A stretch of 64,000 nt of DNA from Clostridia bacterium (GTDB lineage Bacteria > Bacillota > Clostridia > Oscillospirales > Acutalibacteraceae), in contig JAFQQN010000003.1 in NCBI GenBank assembly GCA_017410605.1, positions 1 through 64,000 on the forward strand. Reading direction: 5' to 3'. The translations under genes were made by a program, and so were the position numbers. Position 1 is the first letter of the stretch. Each line of letters opens with the position of its first letter. Below, in pieces: positions 17,351-26,892 of the stretch. The notes under the pieces were generated by a model. That model was not told where the DNA came from. It did not search any database and worked only from the letters and a program-made list of their open reading frames with translations.

Positions 17351-18072
17351 ATTGGAGAAATAGCTTTTTCTATAGATTTTTTCAGTTTGTCTATTATTCT
17401 TTTTTCAAGACGTGATATATAAGACTGCGATATGCCTAAACAGTCGGCTATTTGCTTTTGGGTATATTCTTCGTAGCCAAACATCCCAAATCTCATAGCC
17501 ATAATCTGCCTTTCTCTGGGTGGAAGGGATAGAACAAGCCGTTTTAAAATTTTGTGCTCGTCTTCGGTTTCTATCCCTCGGGATATTTCATCATTTTCGG
17601 TGCCCAGAACATCGCTAAGTAACAGTTCGTTTCCGTCCCAATCAACATTAAGTGGCTCATCTAAGGATATTTCACTTTTTAAATTCGTTGTTTTTCTTAA
17701 ATACATTAAAATTTCATTTTCAATGCAACGCGAAGCATATGTGGCAAGTTTAATTCCCCTGTCGGGGCAAAAGCTACCCACTGCTTTAATAAGACCTATA
17801 GTACCAATAGAAATAAGGTCTTCTATTCCGGCACCGGTGGCATCAAATTTTTTTGCAATGTATACTACTAATCGCAGATTGTGGGTAATAAGCTCATTTT
17901 TGGCTTCTTCCGGTTTGGTTTCGAGCATTTTAAATAAAGCTTCCTCTTCTGCAGAGGTTAATGGCTCAGGCAAAATATCCGGACCGTTTATATAGTGTAC
18001 CGGGCTTACGGCTCTAAAAACTGAAAGAGCCTTTAAATATATAGTTTTGGCGAAAATTAATACATTCATCAA
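17347..18072 (-). CDS. sigE: RNA polymerase sporulation sigma factor SigE (pro-sigma-E)
   Basis: Mother-cell-specific sigma factor. The N-terminal 30 residues ([13 protein letters not shown]) form the pro-sequence removed by SpoIIGA. Region 2 holds [13 protein letters not shown] and [17 protein letters not shown]; region 4 holds [14 protein letters not shown] and the helix-turn-helix [22 protein letters not shown]. The 241 residues equal the usual SigE length. It follows spoIIGA by 19 bases, the diagnostic spoIIG operon order, which separates it from the similar SigG and SigK. Confidence 0.95.
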   Translation of the reverse strand: MMNVLIFAKTIYLKALSVFRAVSPVHYINGPDILPEPLTSAEEEALFKMLETKPEEAKNELITHNLRLVVYIAKKFDATGAGIEDLISIGTIGLIKAVGSFCPDRGIKLATYASRCIENEILMYLRKTTNLKSEISLDEPLNVDWDGNELLLSDVLGTENDEISRGIETEDEHKILKRLVLSLPPRERQIMAMRFGMFGYEEYTQKQIADCLGISQSYISRLEKRIIDKLKKSIEKAISPI

Positions 18073-18091
18073 CCATTATCCTTTCGTAAGA

Positions 18092-18937
18092 TTAATTTAA
18101 CATTGCCGGGTCAATTATAGCCTTGTAATCCTCTCCCAAGGGCTCGGCAGTTACTGCTGTTAAAATATTTTCAAAATTAATAAGCCGCCCGTTGGCGGTT
18201 ATTTTTATGTTAGAGGTTTTGAAGGCAGGAAGCAAGCTGTGACCTCCTACAAAAGAGTAAGGAATCATTCGAAAGCCGCTTTCGTGAGGAACAACCCCGG
18301 CGGTAACTGCTTCGGGGGAGGGAATATATTCAACAAGCTGTGAGGCGAGTGCCTGTTCAATTATTACAATAGGTTTGCCCGTTACGGCGTCTTTAAGAGA
18401 GTTTCCTGTGTCGGCTAAGGCTGTTGTCGTTACCGATTTTCCGTTTAAGGTTATTTCTATTTCAAAGCGCTCTCCCATAATGGCCTGTTTGGTAGAAATT
18501 CTTCTTATAAGAGATATAATTATGTAGCTTAAAGCTGTTGCGGTTATAAGAACAGTGGGGGAAATATCTAAATATATTATTCCGTTATTTATTGCCATAT
18601 TGGCCGGTTTTAAAACTTGCCAAATTCCGAGCATTAAACCGGCATACAAAAAGGTGGCACCGAAAAAAACAGCCACTCTACGAAAAAGGCTTTTTATGCT
18701 GTCAAAGCCAAAGCAAACTAACACCATTACTGCCGAAAGGCTAAGTTTTAAAAGTGTTTCGCTAAAAAAACCGGCAGGTGGCAAAAATATGTAGAGTGAA
18801 AAAAGTGCACCAATGAGCGATGAAATTATCATTCGGTATAGCCTGTAACCATCTTTACAAAGCTTAGAGGTAAGCTGTAGTATAAAAAAGTTGATAAACA
18901 GGTTTAAAATTATAAGTACATCTGCGTAAACAGTCAT
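18092..18937 (-). CDS. spoIIGA: Sigma-E processing peptidase SpoIIGA
   Basis: Membrane aspartic protease that activates pro-sigma-E on signal from SpoIIR. The N-terminal half has about five membrane helices (roughly 5-22, 35-55, 62-80, 88-108, 125-145). The cytosolic half carries the single aspartic-protease motif D176-T-G178 in ALADTGNSL, which works in a dimer. At 281 residues it is a little shorter than the Bacillus protein but complete. Confidence 0.95.
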   Translation of the reverse strand: MTVYADVLIILNLFINFFILQLTSKLCKDGYRLYRMIISSLIGALFSLYIFLPPAGFFSETLLKLSLSAVMVLVCFGFDSIKSLFRRVAVFFGATFLYAGLMLGIWQVLKPANMAINNGIIYLDISPTVLITATALSYIIISLIRRISTKQAIMGERFEIEITLNGKSVTTTALADTGNSLKDAVTGKPIVIIEQALASQLVEYIPSPEAVTAGVVPHESGFRMIPYSFVGGHSLLPAFKTSNIKITANGRLINFENILTAVTAEPLGEDYKAIIDPAMLN

Positions 18938-18957
18938 TTCCTCACCGCCTGCTATTT

Positions 18958-18992
18958 ATTATACAGCTAACAGACGGCGAAATTTGTCGCAA
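18958..18992 (-). promoter_or_regulatory. Possible Spo0A-controlled promoter of spoIIGA-sigE
   Basis: On the minus strand a TATAAT (18958-18963) lies upstream of spoIIGA. A 0A-box-like TTTGTCGCAA (18983-18992, plus orientation) sits about where the widely spaced -35 region of spoIIG promoters lies. It differs from the TGTCGAA core at one base. Known biology of the operon supports the idea; the sequence match alone is modest. Confidence 0.35.
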
Positions 18993-19095
18993 TTGGTCGG
19001 CGGATAAAAATATTTTTAAGTGCTTTTAAATATAGACTTAATTTTAGTTATGTGTTATTATATTGTTTGATAAGATAACTGTAGGGAATGTTGTT

Positions 19096-20457
19096 ATGAA
19101 AAAAAATGACCGTATAGAGCTTAATATTACCGCAATGTCATCAGAGGGAGTGGGCCTTGGAAGAAGTGATGGTATGGCTGTTTTTGTTTCGGGCACAGCA
19201 GTGGGTGATGTGGTTTTGGCCCATATAATTAAGGTTAAAAGCCGTTATGCTATAGGAAAGCTGGTTCAGGTTTTAAAGCCGTCTGAAGACCGCAAAGATG
19301 TTGATTGCCCGGCCTTTAAAAGCTGTGGCGGTTGTGCTTTCAGACATATTACATATGAGAGTGAACTTGCTGTTAAGCAAAAAACGGTTGAAGATGCAAT
19401 TAACCGAATAGGTGGTATTCCACTAAAAAGCCAAAAAATTATACCCTCACCAAAATATGAGGGGTATAGGAATAAAGCTCAATACCCTATAACAATGGGC
19501 GAAAACGGAATTTCATACGGTTTTTTTGCCAGACATAGCCATAGGGTAATCCAGAGCAATAACTGTTTTTTACAACCAAGGGTTTTTGAAGATATAATGC
19601 AAACCATAAAGGCTTGGGCAGATAAAAACGGGGTTATCGCCTATAATGAAGAAACAAAAACAGGTTTGCTTCGCCACGTTTTAATTCGCAGGGGTGAAAA
19701 AACAGGCGAAATAATGGTGGTGCCGGTGATAAACGGCGATAAACTCCCAAATTCGAATGAGCTTATTCAAATGTTAAAAGAGGCGGTTGGTGAGAATTTT
19801 AAAAGTCTATGCTATAACATAAACACAAGTGACTCTAATGTGGTGTTGGGTGATAAAAATGTTTTTGTATATGGTAATCATACTATAAAAGATGTTCTTT
19901 GCGGTGTTTGTTTAGAAATTTCACCTCATTCCTTTTATCAGGTTAACCGCGATGCTGCCGAGCTTCTTTATAAAAAGGCGGCAGAGTATATTAAGCCTGA
20001 GCATCGCGTTATTGTAGATTTATACTGTGGTATTGGTTCAATCGGGCTTAGTCTTTTAAAGTTGTGCGGGAGTGAGGGAAGACGGCTTTACGGTGTAGAA
20101 ATAGTGCCCCAAGCGGTGGAAAACGCAAAGAAAAATGCAGTAGCCAACGGCTTTGCAGAGTGTGAATTTATTTGCGGTGATGCATCAAAGGCGGCCCTTG
20201 AACTAAAGGTCAAAAAAATAAGTCCCGATGTGGTTGTTCTTGACCCTCCTAGAAAGGGCTGTAACGCTGAACTTCTTAATACTGTGGCTTTTGATTTTGC
20301 CCCTGAAAGAATTGTCTACATCTCTTGTGACCCGTCAACATTGGCTAGGGATAGCAAAATTTTAGTCGAAAATGGTTATAAATTAGAACGATATACGCCT
20401 GTAGACCTTTTCCCCGGCACCGCACACGTTGAAACTGTTGCATTATTTACCAAATAA
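19096..20457 (+). CDS. 23S rRNA (uracil-5-)-methyltransferase, RlmCD type, with TRAM domain
   Basis: SAM-dependent enzyme placing m5U in 23S rRNA. The N-terminal TRAM domain (about 5-60) is followed by iron-sulfur cysteines (CPAFKSCGGC), the Rossmann motif DLYCGIGSIGLSL and the catalytic cysteine in YISCDPSTLARD. The ATG at 19096 is preferred over a TTG at 19063 because AGGGA stands eight bases before it, giving 453 residues. A second family member follows directly, and the two may split the U747 and U1939-type targets. Confidence 0.92.
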   Translation: MKKNDRIELNITAMSSEGVGLGRSDGMAVFVSGTAVGDVVLAHIIKVKSRYAIGKLVQVLKPSEDRKDVDCPAFKSCGGCAFRHITYESELAVKQKTVEDAINRIGGIPLKSQKIIPSPKYEGYRNKAQYPITMGENGISYGFFARHSHRVIQSNNCFLQPRVFEDIMQTIKAWADKNGVIAYNEETKTGLLRHVLIRRGEKTGEIMVVPVINGDKLPNSNELIQMLKEAVGENFKSLCYNINTSDSNVVLGDKNVFVYGNHTIKDVLCGVCLEISPHSFYQVNRDAAELLYKKAAEYIKPEHRVIVDLYCGIGSIGLSLLKLCGSEGRRLYGVEIVPQAVENAKKNAVANGFAECEFICGDASKAALELKVKKISPDVVVLDPPRKGCNAELLNTVAFDFAPERIVYISCDPSTLARDSKILVENGYKLERYTPVDLFPGTAHVETVALFTK

Positions 20458-20486
20458 CGATACCGCTTAAAATTAAGGAGTTTTTT

Positions 20487-21725
20487 ATGAATAAAAAACC
20501 TATAAAGCCTAAAGGCAAAACACCTATACCCAAAAAAGAAATTTCTGTGGGCAAGGGTAACGGCTGTCCTCATTTTAAAAAGTGTGGCGGTTGTCATTTG
20601 CAAAATATGACATATAAAGAACAGCTACAGTATAAACAGGTTAAGGTAATTAAGCTTTTGGGCAAATTTTGTCATATTAAAGAAATAATGGGTATGGAAA
20701 ACCCCGTACACTACCGATGTAAGGTTCAAGCCGCCTTTGGTAAAGATAAGAGCGGAATTATTTCGGGGGTTTATCAGTCCTCAACCCACAAAATTGTTCC
20801 TATAGATTCTTGTATGATAGAGGACGAAAAGGCCGATGAGATTATTGTTACAATTAGAAAGCTTTTAAAATCTTTCAAGCTAAAGCCTTTTGATGAAAAT
20901 AATATGACCGGTTTTTTGCGCCACGTTTTGGTTAGAAAGGGTTATTATACAGGTCAAATTATGGTAGTGCTTGTTACGGGTACACCTGTTTTTCCGTCAT
21001 CTAGGTCTTTCATTAATGCCCTTTTAGAGCGTCACCCTGAAATAACTACAATAGTGCAAAACATAAATAACAAATTTACAAGCCTTGTTTTAGGTGATAA
21101 AAATATCACACTTTATGGTGACGGATATATTGAAGATTCTATTTTAGATTGCACATTTCGTATTTCTCCCCGTTCTTTTTATCAGGTAAACCCGGTTATG
21201 ACAACAAAGCTTTATAGTAAGGCTATAGAATATATGGGTCTTACAGGAAAAGAAACGGTAATTGATACCTATTGCGGTACGGGAACTATTGGTATTCTTG
21301 CCTCCAAAAAGGCGGCAAGGGTTATTGGTGTTGAATTAAATGCCGATGCAGTAAGGGATGCAAAGTTTAACGCTAAGAGAAATAATATAAAAAACATTGA
21401 GTTTTATACTGCAGATGCTAGTGATTTTATGGTAGAAATGGCGAAGGCAGGGAAAAAGGCAGACGTGGTTATTATGGACCCACCAAGAGCAGGAAGCGAC
21501 CGCCGTTTTATAAATGCGGTGGCAACTTTGGCTCCAGAAAAAATTGTTTATATTTCCTGCAACCCCGAAACTCTGGAAAGCGATTTAACCTATTTTGCAA
21601 GAAAAGGCTATTATGCACACCGCATTCAACCCGTCGATATGTTTCCACACACTAATCACGTAGAGGCAGTAGCGTTGTTGAGCAGAAAAGAAATTAGTAA
21701 GTTTTATGGAGGTAAAGTAAAATGA
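20487..21725 (+). CDS. Second RlmCD-type 23S rRNA methyltransferase, lacking TRAM
   Basis: A 412-residue paralogue of the preceding enzyme. It has the iron-sulfur cluster cysteines (CPHFKKCGGC), the SAM motif DTYCGTGTIGIL and the catalytic cysteine of YISCNPETL. A basic, lysine/proline-rich N terminus of about 25 residues replaces the TRAM domain. It is 29 bases from its partner and overlaps the next gene by ATGA, so the three are co-translated. Divergence of the N terminus suggests a different RNA target, which is inference. Confidence 0.9.
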   Translation: MNKKPIKPKGKTPIPKKEISVGKGNGCPHFKKCGGCHLQNMTYKEQLQYKQVKVIKLLGKFCHIKEIMGMENPVHYRCKVQAAFGKDKSGIISGVYQSSTHKIVPIDSCMIEDEKADEIIVTIRKLLKSFKLKPFDENNMTGFLRHVLVRKGYYTGQIMVVLVTGTPVFPSSRSFINALLERHPEITTIVQNINNKFTSLVLGDKNITLYGDGYIEDSILDCTFRISPRSFYQVNPVMTTKLYSKAIEYMGLTGKETVIDTYCGTGTIGILASKKAARVIGVELNADAVRDAKFNAKRNNIKNIEFYTADASDFMVEMAKAGKKADVVIMDPPRAGSDRRFINAVATLAPEKIVYISCNPETLESDLTYFARKGYYAHRIQPVDMFPHTNHVEAVALLSRKEISKFYGGKVK

Positions 21726-22357
21726 AAGAAGAGAAAAACATATTTATAATGGGTGACAGTTATTCAACATATAAGGGTTATATTCCGTCAGGGTATCACT
21801 TTTATTATAGCGATGAAAGAGAAAAAGCTCCCATCGTTAAGGGTGTGGAAAAAACCTGGTGGAATATTTTGTCCAACGAAAAGAATTTCAAAATAATACT
21901 TAATGATAGCTTTTCGGGTTCAACAATTTGTAATACGGTAAGAGAGGCTCTTACGGTTGAATCATCCTTTGTTAGCAGAATTGATAAATATATAGCAGAA
22001 AACCTTTTTGCTGAAAACAAAATTGACAAAGTGTTTATATTCGGAGGAACAAACGATTCTTGGATAGGTTCTCCCATCGGGGAACTCAAGTATTCAGATT
22101 GGACTGCCGAGGATTTAAAGTATGTGTTGCCTGCATTTTGTTATCTGATAGACAGAGTAAAAAAAGTTGTTGAAGATATAACGGTTATCATAAATACCGG
22201 TTTAAAAGAAGAAATTTCCAATGGTTTTATAAAGGCTTGTAAAGAGTTCGAAGTTAAATATTTATGTCTTAAAGAAATAGATAAAGAAAACGGGCATCCT
22301 ACCGAGATAGGAATGAGTCAAATTTCTGAACAAGTTATGGAGTTTTTAAGACAATAA
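21722..22357 (+). CDS. SGNH/GDSL-type hydrolase
   Basis: A 211-residue single-domain protein with the block I GDSYS (nucleophile serine near 13), a block II-like SFSGSTI, block III GGTNDSW and the block V Asp/Glu-x-x-His equivalent in NGHPTEIG. No signal peptide is present, so it acts in the cytoplasm, unlike many carbohydrate esterases of the family. It overlaps the methyltransferase stop by four bases. Substrate unknown. Confidence 0.8.
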   Translation: MKEEKNIFIMGDSYSTYKGYIPSGYHFYYSDEREKAPIVKGVEKTWWNILSNEKNFKIILNDSFSGSTICNTVREALTVESSFVSRIDKYIAENLFAENKIDKVFIFGGTNDSWIGSPIGELKYSDWTAEDLKYVLPAFCYLIDRVKKVVEDITVIINTGLKEEISNGFIKACKEFEVKYLCLKEIDKENGHPTEIGMSQISEQVMEFLRQ

Positions 22358-22385
22358 TAGATTATATACAAAGTAATATAAAAAA

Positions 22386-22432
22386 CCACCGCCGAATATA
22401 ATTTTTATAATATTCGGGAGGTGGCTTTTTTG
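22386..22432 (+). terminator. Terminator-like hairpin containing the ribosome site of the next gene
   Basis: CCACC (22386-22390) pairs with GGTGG (22420-22424) and CCGAATAT (22392-22399) with ATATTCGG (22410-22417), followed by six T. The ribosome site GGGAGG (22416-22421) is in the 3' arm, and the T run leads straight into the TTG start at 22430. Same design as 10157-10202. Confidence 0.7.
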
Positions 22433-23818
22433 TCCGGGGCAATTATAGGCTTTATCAGCTGGTTACAGGAATTTGTTTGGGGCGTACCGCTTATAGCATC
22501 GCTGTATGGCACAGGGTTGTATTTTTCGTTTAAAAGCGGATTTTTTCAAATAACACATATAGGAACTATTTTAAAAAGCACAGTGTTTTCTGTGTTTAAG
22601 AAAAAGCAGTTAGATAAAGGGGGACTTACGCCTTTTCAAAGCTTTGCAACAAGTCTTGCCGCCACCTTGGGTAACGGAAATATAGCAGGTGTGGCAACCG
22701 CAATAACCTTGGGTGGTCCGGGCGCGGTATTTTGGATGTGGGTTTCGGCCATAATAGGCTCTATGACCGCCTTTGCCGAAAACGCTTTGGGAGTTTTTTA
22801 CAGGCATAAAAAGCAAGATGGCAGTTTAAGGGGCGGCACAATGTACATGGTCTATAATGCTGTAAAAAGCAAAAGAATAGCCGATGTGTTTTCAACCTCC
22901 TTTGCGTTCTTTTGTCTTCTTGCTTCCTTTGGAATGGGGAACACCGTTCAGACCAACACAATAACCTCCGCCATAAATGCTACGGCGGTTTATGTTGATC
23001 CAAAAATAATAGGATTGGCGGTGTCGGTGTTGCTTTTTATAGCAATTATGGGCGGAACAAAAAGAATTGCCCGTATAAATGAGGTTTTTTTGCCGCTAAT
23101 TTCTATCTTTTATATTGTGGGTGCGCTTAGCATTGTATTTAAAAATATAGCCCTTTTGCCCGGAGCATTTAGGGCGATTTTTAATGGAGCCTTTGGCCTT
23201 GGTGCCTTTGGCGGCGGAGCGGTGGGATATACAGTCAAAAATGCCTTTTCGGTAGGGGTGCGCCGCGGAGTTTTTTCTAACGAGGCAGGAATGGGGTCGC
23301 TGGTTATAATTAATTCAGAAACTATGGGAACTACTCCAAAACAGCAAGGAATGTGGGGTATTTTTGAGGTTCAGTTTGATACAATTATTATGTGTAGCCT
23401 CACAGCTTTGGCAATACTTTGCAGCGGTGAAGTTGACCTTTATACCGGGGTTGTAACTTCAGACAGTGATGGAGCCGCCCTGGTGAGCCGTGCCTTTTCG
23501 CAGTCTTTGGGGGAATTTTCAGGTGTTTTTATTGCTGTATCTACTGTGTTTTTTGCCTTTTCAACCCTTTTGGGGTGGTCTTTCTACGGAATAAGGTGTA
23601 CAGAATATCTTTTTGGGGAAAAAGCGGTTTTAATATATAAAGTAGTCTTTTCGGTAGCATCATACTTTGGTGCAGTGGCAGATTTAAGGTTTATTTGGAT
23701 GCTTTCAGATGTTTTTAACGGACTTATGGCCGTACCTAATATTATTTGTATTATGTTTCTTTCTAAAACGGCTGTAAAGCTTTTAAAATGTGAAAACAAC
23801 CTTGAGCTATCATCTTGA
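22430..23818 (+). CDS. Alanine/glycine:cation symporter family protein (AGCS)
   Basis: Sodium- or proton-coupled amino-acid importer of the inner membrane. The 462 residues form about 11-12 hydrophobic helices, with the family signatures GNGNIAGVATAI near the N terminus and VRRGVFSNEAGMGS in the middle. I set the start at TTG 22430, eight bases after GGGAGG; a GTG at 22421 in the same frame would overlap that site. Likely substrate is alanine or glycine. Confidence 0.93.
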   Translation: MSGAIIGFISWLQEFVWGVPLIASLYGTGLYFSFKSGFFQITHIGTILKSTVFSVFKKKQLDKGGLTPFQSFATSLAATLGNGNIAGVATAITLGGPGAVFWMWVSAIIGSMTAFAENALGVFYRHKKQDGSLRGGTMYMVYNAVKSKRIADVFSTSFAFFCLLASFGMGNTVQTNTITSAINATAVYVDPKIIGLAVSVLLFIAIMGGTKRIARINEVFLPLISIFYIVGALSIVFKNIALLPGAFRAIFNGAFGLGAFGGGAVGYTVKNAFSVGVRRGVFSNEAGMGSLVIINSETMGTTPKQQGMWGIFEVQFDTIIMCSLTALAILCSGEVDLYTGVVTSDSDGAALVSRAFSQSLGEFSGVFIAVSTVFFAFSTLLGWSFYGIRCTEYLFGEKAVLIYKVVFSVASYFGAVADLRFIWMLSDVFNGLMAVPNIICIMFLSKTAVKLLKCENNLELSS

Positions 23819-23938
23819 AATAACAAATATATTGTGTATAATATATAATGTATAAAATTAATGGTATGTTAACATTTTGTAATAGATATGGAAATAAAAT
23901 GATTATATAATGGGTGCATAAAGTAAAGGAGAATATAT

Positions 23939-25570
23939 ATGGACGAGCAAAATAAAAACACTGAAACAGGTCAAAACATGCCTACCGGGTTTGATTCGGT
24001 TTCAAACATTACCCCTCAAAATAACGAAGGTCAGTTTAACCCTACAGAAATGTTTGAAAGGTTAAATAAGGGCGAAAACAACGGCTATACCTTAAGTGGT
24101 GATGGCGGATTTTTTGAGCAGGAAGAAAAGGTGGCAGAACAGACTAAAGAAGCCACTGACGAAAAGGGTAATGAGAGGGAGCAAACGCCCGATGCAGATA
24201 CACTTAAATCAAACGAGGCTGATAGCGTTAAGTTAAATAAAGACTTTTTGCCTAGCGGTACCTACAGCTATTCTGCCGCCAAGGGTAATCTGCCCGACAG
24301 CGCAGTGAATGAGCCGGTGGCACAGCCCGAGCCAAAGGTGGAACCCGCTGTTCAAAACACACCTCCTACCGAGGAGAGGGTTTACCGTCAGGCTTATAAA
24401 TCTCACTTTGAAGATGAGCCGGTTGGTCGTAATAACAGAAAAAATAAGAAGAAATACGGCGGCGGTGTGGTTGTCGTCTCGGTTATTCTTGCTTTGGTTT
24501 TGGGTCTTGGCGGCGGCTTTGCCGGAGCATTTCTTTTTAATAAGTTTATGCCCACAAATAATAAGACTTCTACCCCCGTTAAGCAAAATGTTACTAATAT
24601 TGTTGTAGACGAAACAGTAGGTTCTACTATTGAGGCGGTGGCTAAAAAGGCGGGACCTAGTGTAATTGGCATTCGTACTACAGCCGCTGTAACAAACTTC
24701 TTCTTTGGTACAAGTGAAGCCACCGAAGAGGGTTCGGGTATTGTTTACACTGCAGACGGTTATATTATTACAAACTATCACGTTATTTCCAGCGCAGTTG
24801 AATCTTCAAATTCTAAGGTTGAGGTTTTTCTTCCTGATGACACAGAAAACTCTATGACTGCAACAGTTGTAGGCTATAATATTTCTTATGACCTTGCGGT
24901 TGTTAAGGTTGATGCCACAAACCTTACCCCTATTGAACTTGCCGATTCAGATAAGCTTGCCGTAGGTCAGTCGGTTATTGCTATTGGAAACCCAGGTGGA
25001 CTTGAATTTATTGGTTCGGTAAGCACAGGTGTCGTAAGCGGTCTTAACCGCTCAATAACGGTCGATAACGGTTCTACAATGTCCCTCATTCAAACCGATG
25101 CCGCAATTAACCCCGGCAACTCGGGTGGCGCCCTTGTGAACACCGAGGGCAAGCTTGTGGGTGTAAACAGTGTTAAGCTTGTTAGTACCGGCTATGAGGG
25201 AATGGGTTTTGCAATCCCCTCTAACAAGGTTAAAGAAATTTGCGACAAAATTATTTCTAAACAAAACGACCCCACTCCTTATATTGGTATACAAATAAGT
25301 CAAACCTATACAGCTGACCAGCTGAAGGCTTTGGGTTACCCTGCCGGTGCAGTTGTTTCAAGCGTTGTGGATGGGGCACCTGCTGCCTCTGCCGGTATTC
25401 AGCGTGGCGATATTATAACCGAGTTTAACGGTGTAGCAATTAATAATTATACCGATTTAGACGGTGCCCTTGCTGATTGTAAGCCGGGAGATTCTGCTAC
25501 AGTTAAAATATATCGCGCCGGAAGATTTTATTCTACTAATGTTAATATAGGCGCAAATAACGCACAGTAA
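23939..25570 (+). CDS. htrA: Membrane-anchored HtrA/DegP-like serine protease with PDZ domain
   Basis: Envelope quality-control protease. A long acidic, disordered cytosolic region (1-170) is followed by one membrane helix (about 175-197) and an extracellular trypsin-like domain with catalytic H281 (TNYHVIS), D318 (SYDLAVV) and S395 (GNSGGAL). One C-terminal PDZ domain follows (about 450-540). AAAGGAG precedes the ATG. The cytosolic extension is unusually long for a Firmicute HtrA and could be a regulatory or docking segment. Confidence 0.94.
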   Translation: MDEQNKNTETGQNMPTGFDSVSNITPQNNEGQFNPTEMFERLNKGENNGYTLSGDGGFFEQEEKVAEQTKEATDEKGNEREQTPDADTLKSNEADSVKLNKDFLPSGTYSYSAAKGNLPDSAVNEPVAQPEPKVEPAVQNTPPTEERVYRQAYKSHFEDEPVGRNNRKNKKKYGGGVVVVSVILALVLGLGGGFAGAFLFNKFMPTNNKTSTPVKQNVTNIVVDETVGSTIEAVAKKAGPSVIGIRTTAAVTNFFFGTSEATEEGSGIVYTADGYIITNYHVISSAVESSNSKVEVFLPDDTENSMTATVVGYNISYDLAVVKVDATNLTPIELADSDKLAVGQSVIAIGNPGGLEFIGSVSTGVVSGLNRSITVDNGSTMSLIQTDAAINPGNSGGALVNTEGKLVGVNSVKLVSTGYEGMGFAIPSNKVKEICDKIISKQNDPTPYIGIQISQTYTADQLKALGYPAGAVVSSVVDGAPAASAGIQRGDIITEFNGVAINNYTDLDGALADCKPGDSATVKIYRAGRFYSTNVNIGANNAQ

Positions 25571-25637
25571 ATTTAAAATGCTTGTGGTACCTTAAATGAG
25601 GTGCCACAATTTTTTTAAAAAAAATTTAAAAAAGTTC

Positions 25638-25694
25638 TTGACAAAACGCACACCGTCGTGTATTATAATATCAGTAACAGTAATTGTTACTGAT
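25638..25694 (+). promoter_or_regulatory. Promoter and palindromic operator of the Fur/PerR gene
   Basis: TTGACA (25638-25643) and TATTAT (25661-25666) are 17 bases apart. Immediately downstream is a near-perfect 25-base palindrome (25670-25694) with arms ATCAGTAAC and GTTACTGAT. Its position between -10 and the ribosome site fits autorepression by the encoded Fur-family protein. The core differs from the Bacillus PerR box. Confidence 0.7.
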
Positions 25695-25718
25695 AAGGAA
25701 GTAAAAAGAGGTGAGGCA

Positions 25719-26102
25719 GTGAAGCGTTATTCAAAGCAGAGAGAAACAATTTTAAACATTCTTCATAATACAAAAAGCCACCCAACAGCGGCATCAATTT
25801 ATGAAGAGGCACGAAAAACCATTCCGAATATAAGCCTTGGCACAGTTTACCGCAACCTTGCAGAGCTCGATTCTGAGGGAACCATAATTTCTTTAAAGGT
25901 TAAAGATGGAAGCGACCATTTCGACGGTAATAATTTTCCACACCCTCATCTTTACTGCCGTGCTTGTAAAAAAATAATTGATTTAGAGCTTCCCTTTGCA
26001 GAGGATTTTATAAATCAATGCGCGACAATGTCGGGTAGTGAGATAGACTCTCACAGCTTAATGTTTTTTGGAAAATGTTCCGGTTGTAAGGCCTTGGGTT
26101 AG
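25719..26102 (+). CDS. Fur-family transcriptional repressor, PerR-like
   Basis: Winged-helix metal-dependent repressor of 127 residues. The DNA-binding helix is in [13 protein letters not shown]; the metal-site histidines lie in HPHLYC; and two CxxC pairs (CRAC, CSGC) form the structural zinc site. The GTG start follows AAGAGGTGA. The reverse rubrerythrin gene lies 60 bases downstream, and a peroxide defence gene next to it favours a PerR role over an iron Fur role. Confidence 0.9.
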   Translation: MKRYSKQRETILNILHNTKSHPTAASIYEEARKTIPNISLGTVYRNLAELDSEGTIISLKVKDGSDHFDGNNFPHPHLYCRACKKIIDLELPFAEDFINQCATMSGSEIDSHSLMFFGKCSGCKALG

Positions 26103-26161
26103 CGCACAGCACCTTACACCGTACAGATATAATTAATAATTATTATTTTGGAGGATTTAAA

Positions 26162-26704
26162 ATGAAAAAATATGTTTGCTTAATTTGCGGTTATGTTCAC
26201 GAAGGCGATTCTGCACCTGATGAGTGCCCAATATGCCATGCACCTGCTGCTAAATTCCAAGAGCAGGCAGGAGAGAAAACTTGGGCTGCTGAGCACGTTG
26301 TAGGAATTGCAAAGGGCGTTGATGAGAGAATTCTTTCCGGTCTTCGTGAGAACTTTAATGGTGAGTGCACCGAAGTTGGTATGTATCTTGCAATGTCACG
26401 CGTAGCACACAGAGAGGGTTATCCCGAAATTGGCCTTTATTGGGAAAAGGCAGCTCTTGAAGAGGCAGAACACGCTGCTAAGTTTGCCGAGCTTTTGGGC
26501 GAGGTTGTAACCGACAGCACCAAGAAAAATCTTGAAATGAGAGTAGATGCTGAAAACGGCGCAACCTTAGGCAAATTTGAACTTGCTAAACTTGCTAAGG
26601 AGCTTGGCTTAGATGCTATTCACGATACCGTTCACGAAATGGCTCGTGATGAAGCTCGACATGGCAAGGCATTTGAGGGACTTCTTGCTCGTTACTTTAA
26701 ATAA
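26162..26704 (+). CDS. Reverse rubrerythrin (N-terminal rubredoxin domain)
   Basis: Cytosolic peroxide reductase of anaerobes. A rubredoxin domain with C6-x2-C9 and C22-x2-C25 is at the N terminus, followed by the four-helix di-iron ferritin-like domain with repeated glutamate/histidine motifs ([22 protein letters not shown]). This order is the reverse of classical rubrerythrin. It accepts electrons via NADH:rubredoxin oxidoreductase in related Clostridia. GGAGG lies just upstream, and co-expression with the PerR-like repressor is likely. Confidence 0.94.
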   Translation: MKKYVCLICGYVHEGDSAPDECPICHAPAAKFQEQAGEKTWAAEHVVGIAKGVDERILSGLRENFNGECTEVGMYLAMSRVAHREGYPEIGLYWEKAALEEAEHAAKFAELLGEVVTDSTKKNLEMRVDAENGATLGKFELAKLAKELGLDAIHDTVHEMARDEARHGKAFEGLLARYFK

Positions 26705-26716
26705 TAACAAAATGCT

Positions 26717-26743
26717 AAAAACCGCCTTTCTAGGCGGTTTTTT
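26717..26743 (+). terminator. Terminator of the reverse rubrerythrin gene
   Basis: AAAACCGCC / GGCGGTTTT stem with a 6-base loop and a T run. Confidence 0.88.
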
Positions 26744-26892
26744 ATTGCATTATTGGTAGTATCTATGCTATACTATCATTAAAAATAAACCTTTACAAAA
26801 CTCTACTGTAGGTAGAAATCACCTCACTCAACCGTTGGTATGTAGATTTTTTAAAGTATTCCGCTTAGAATATTATCGAAAGGAGACAGAGT

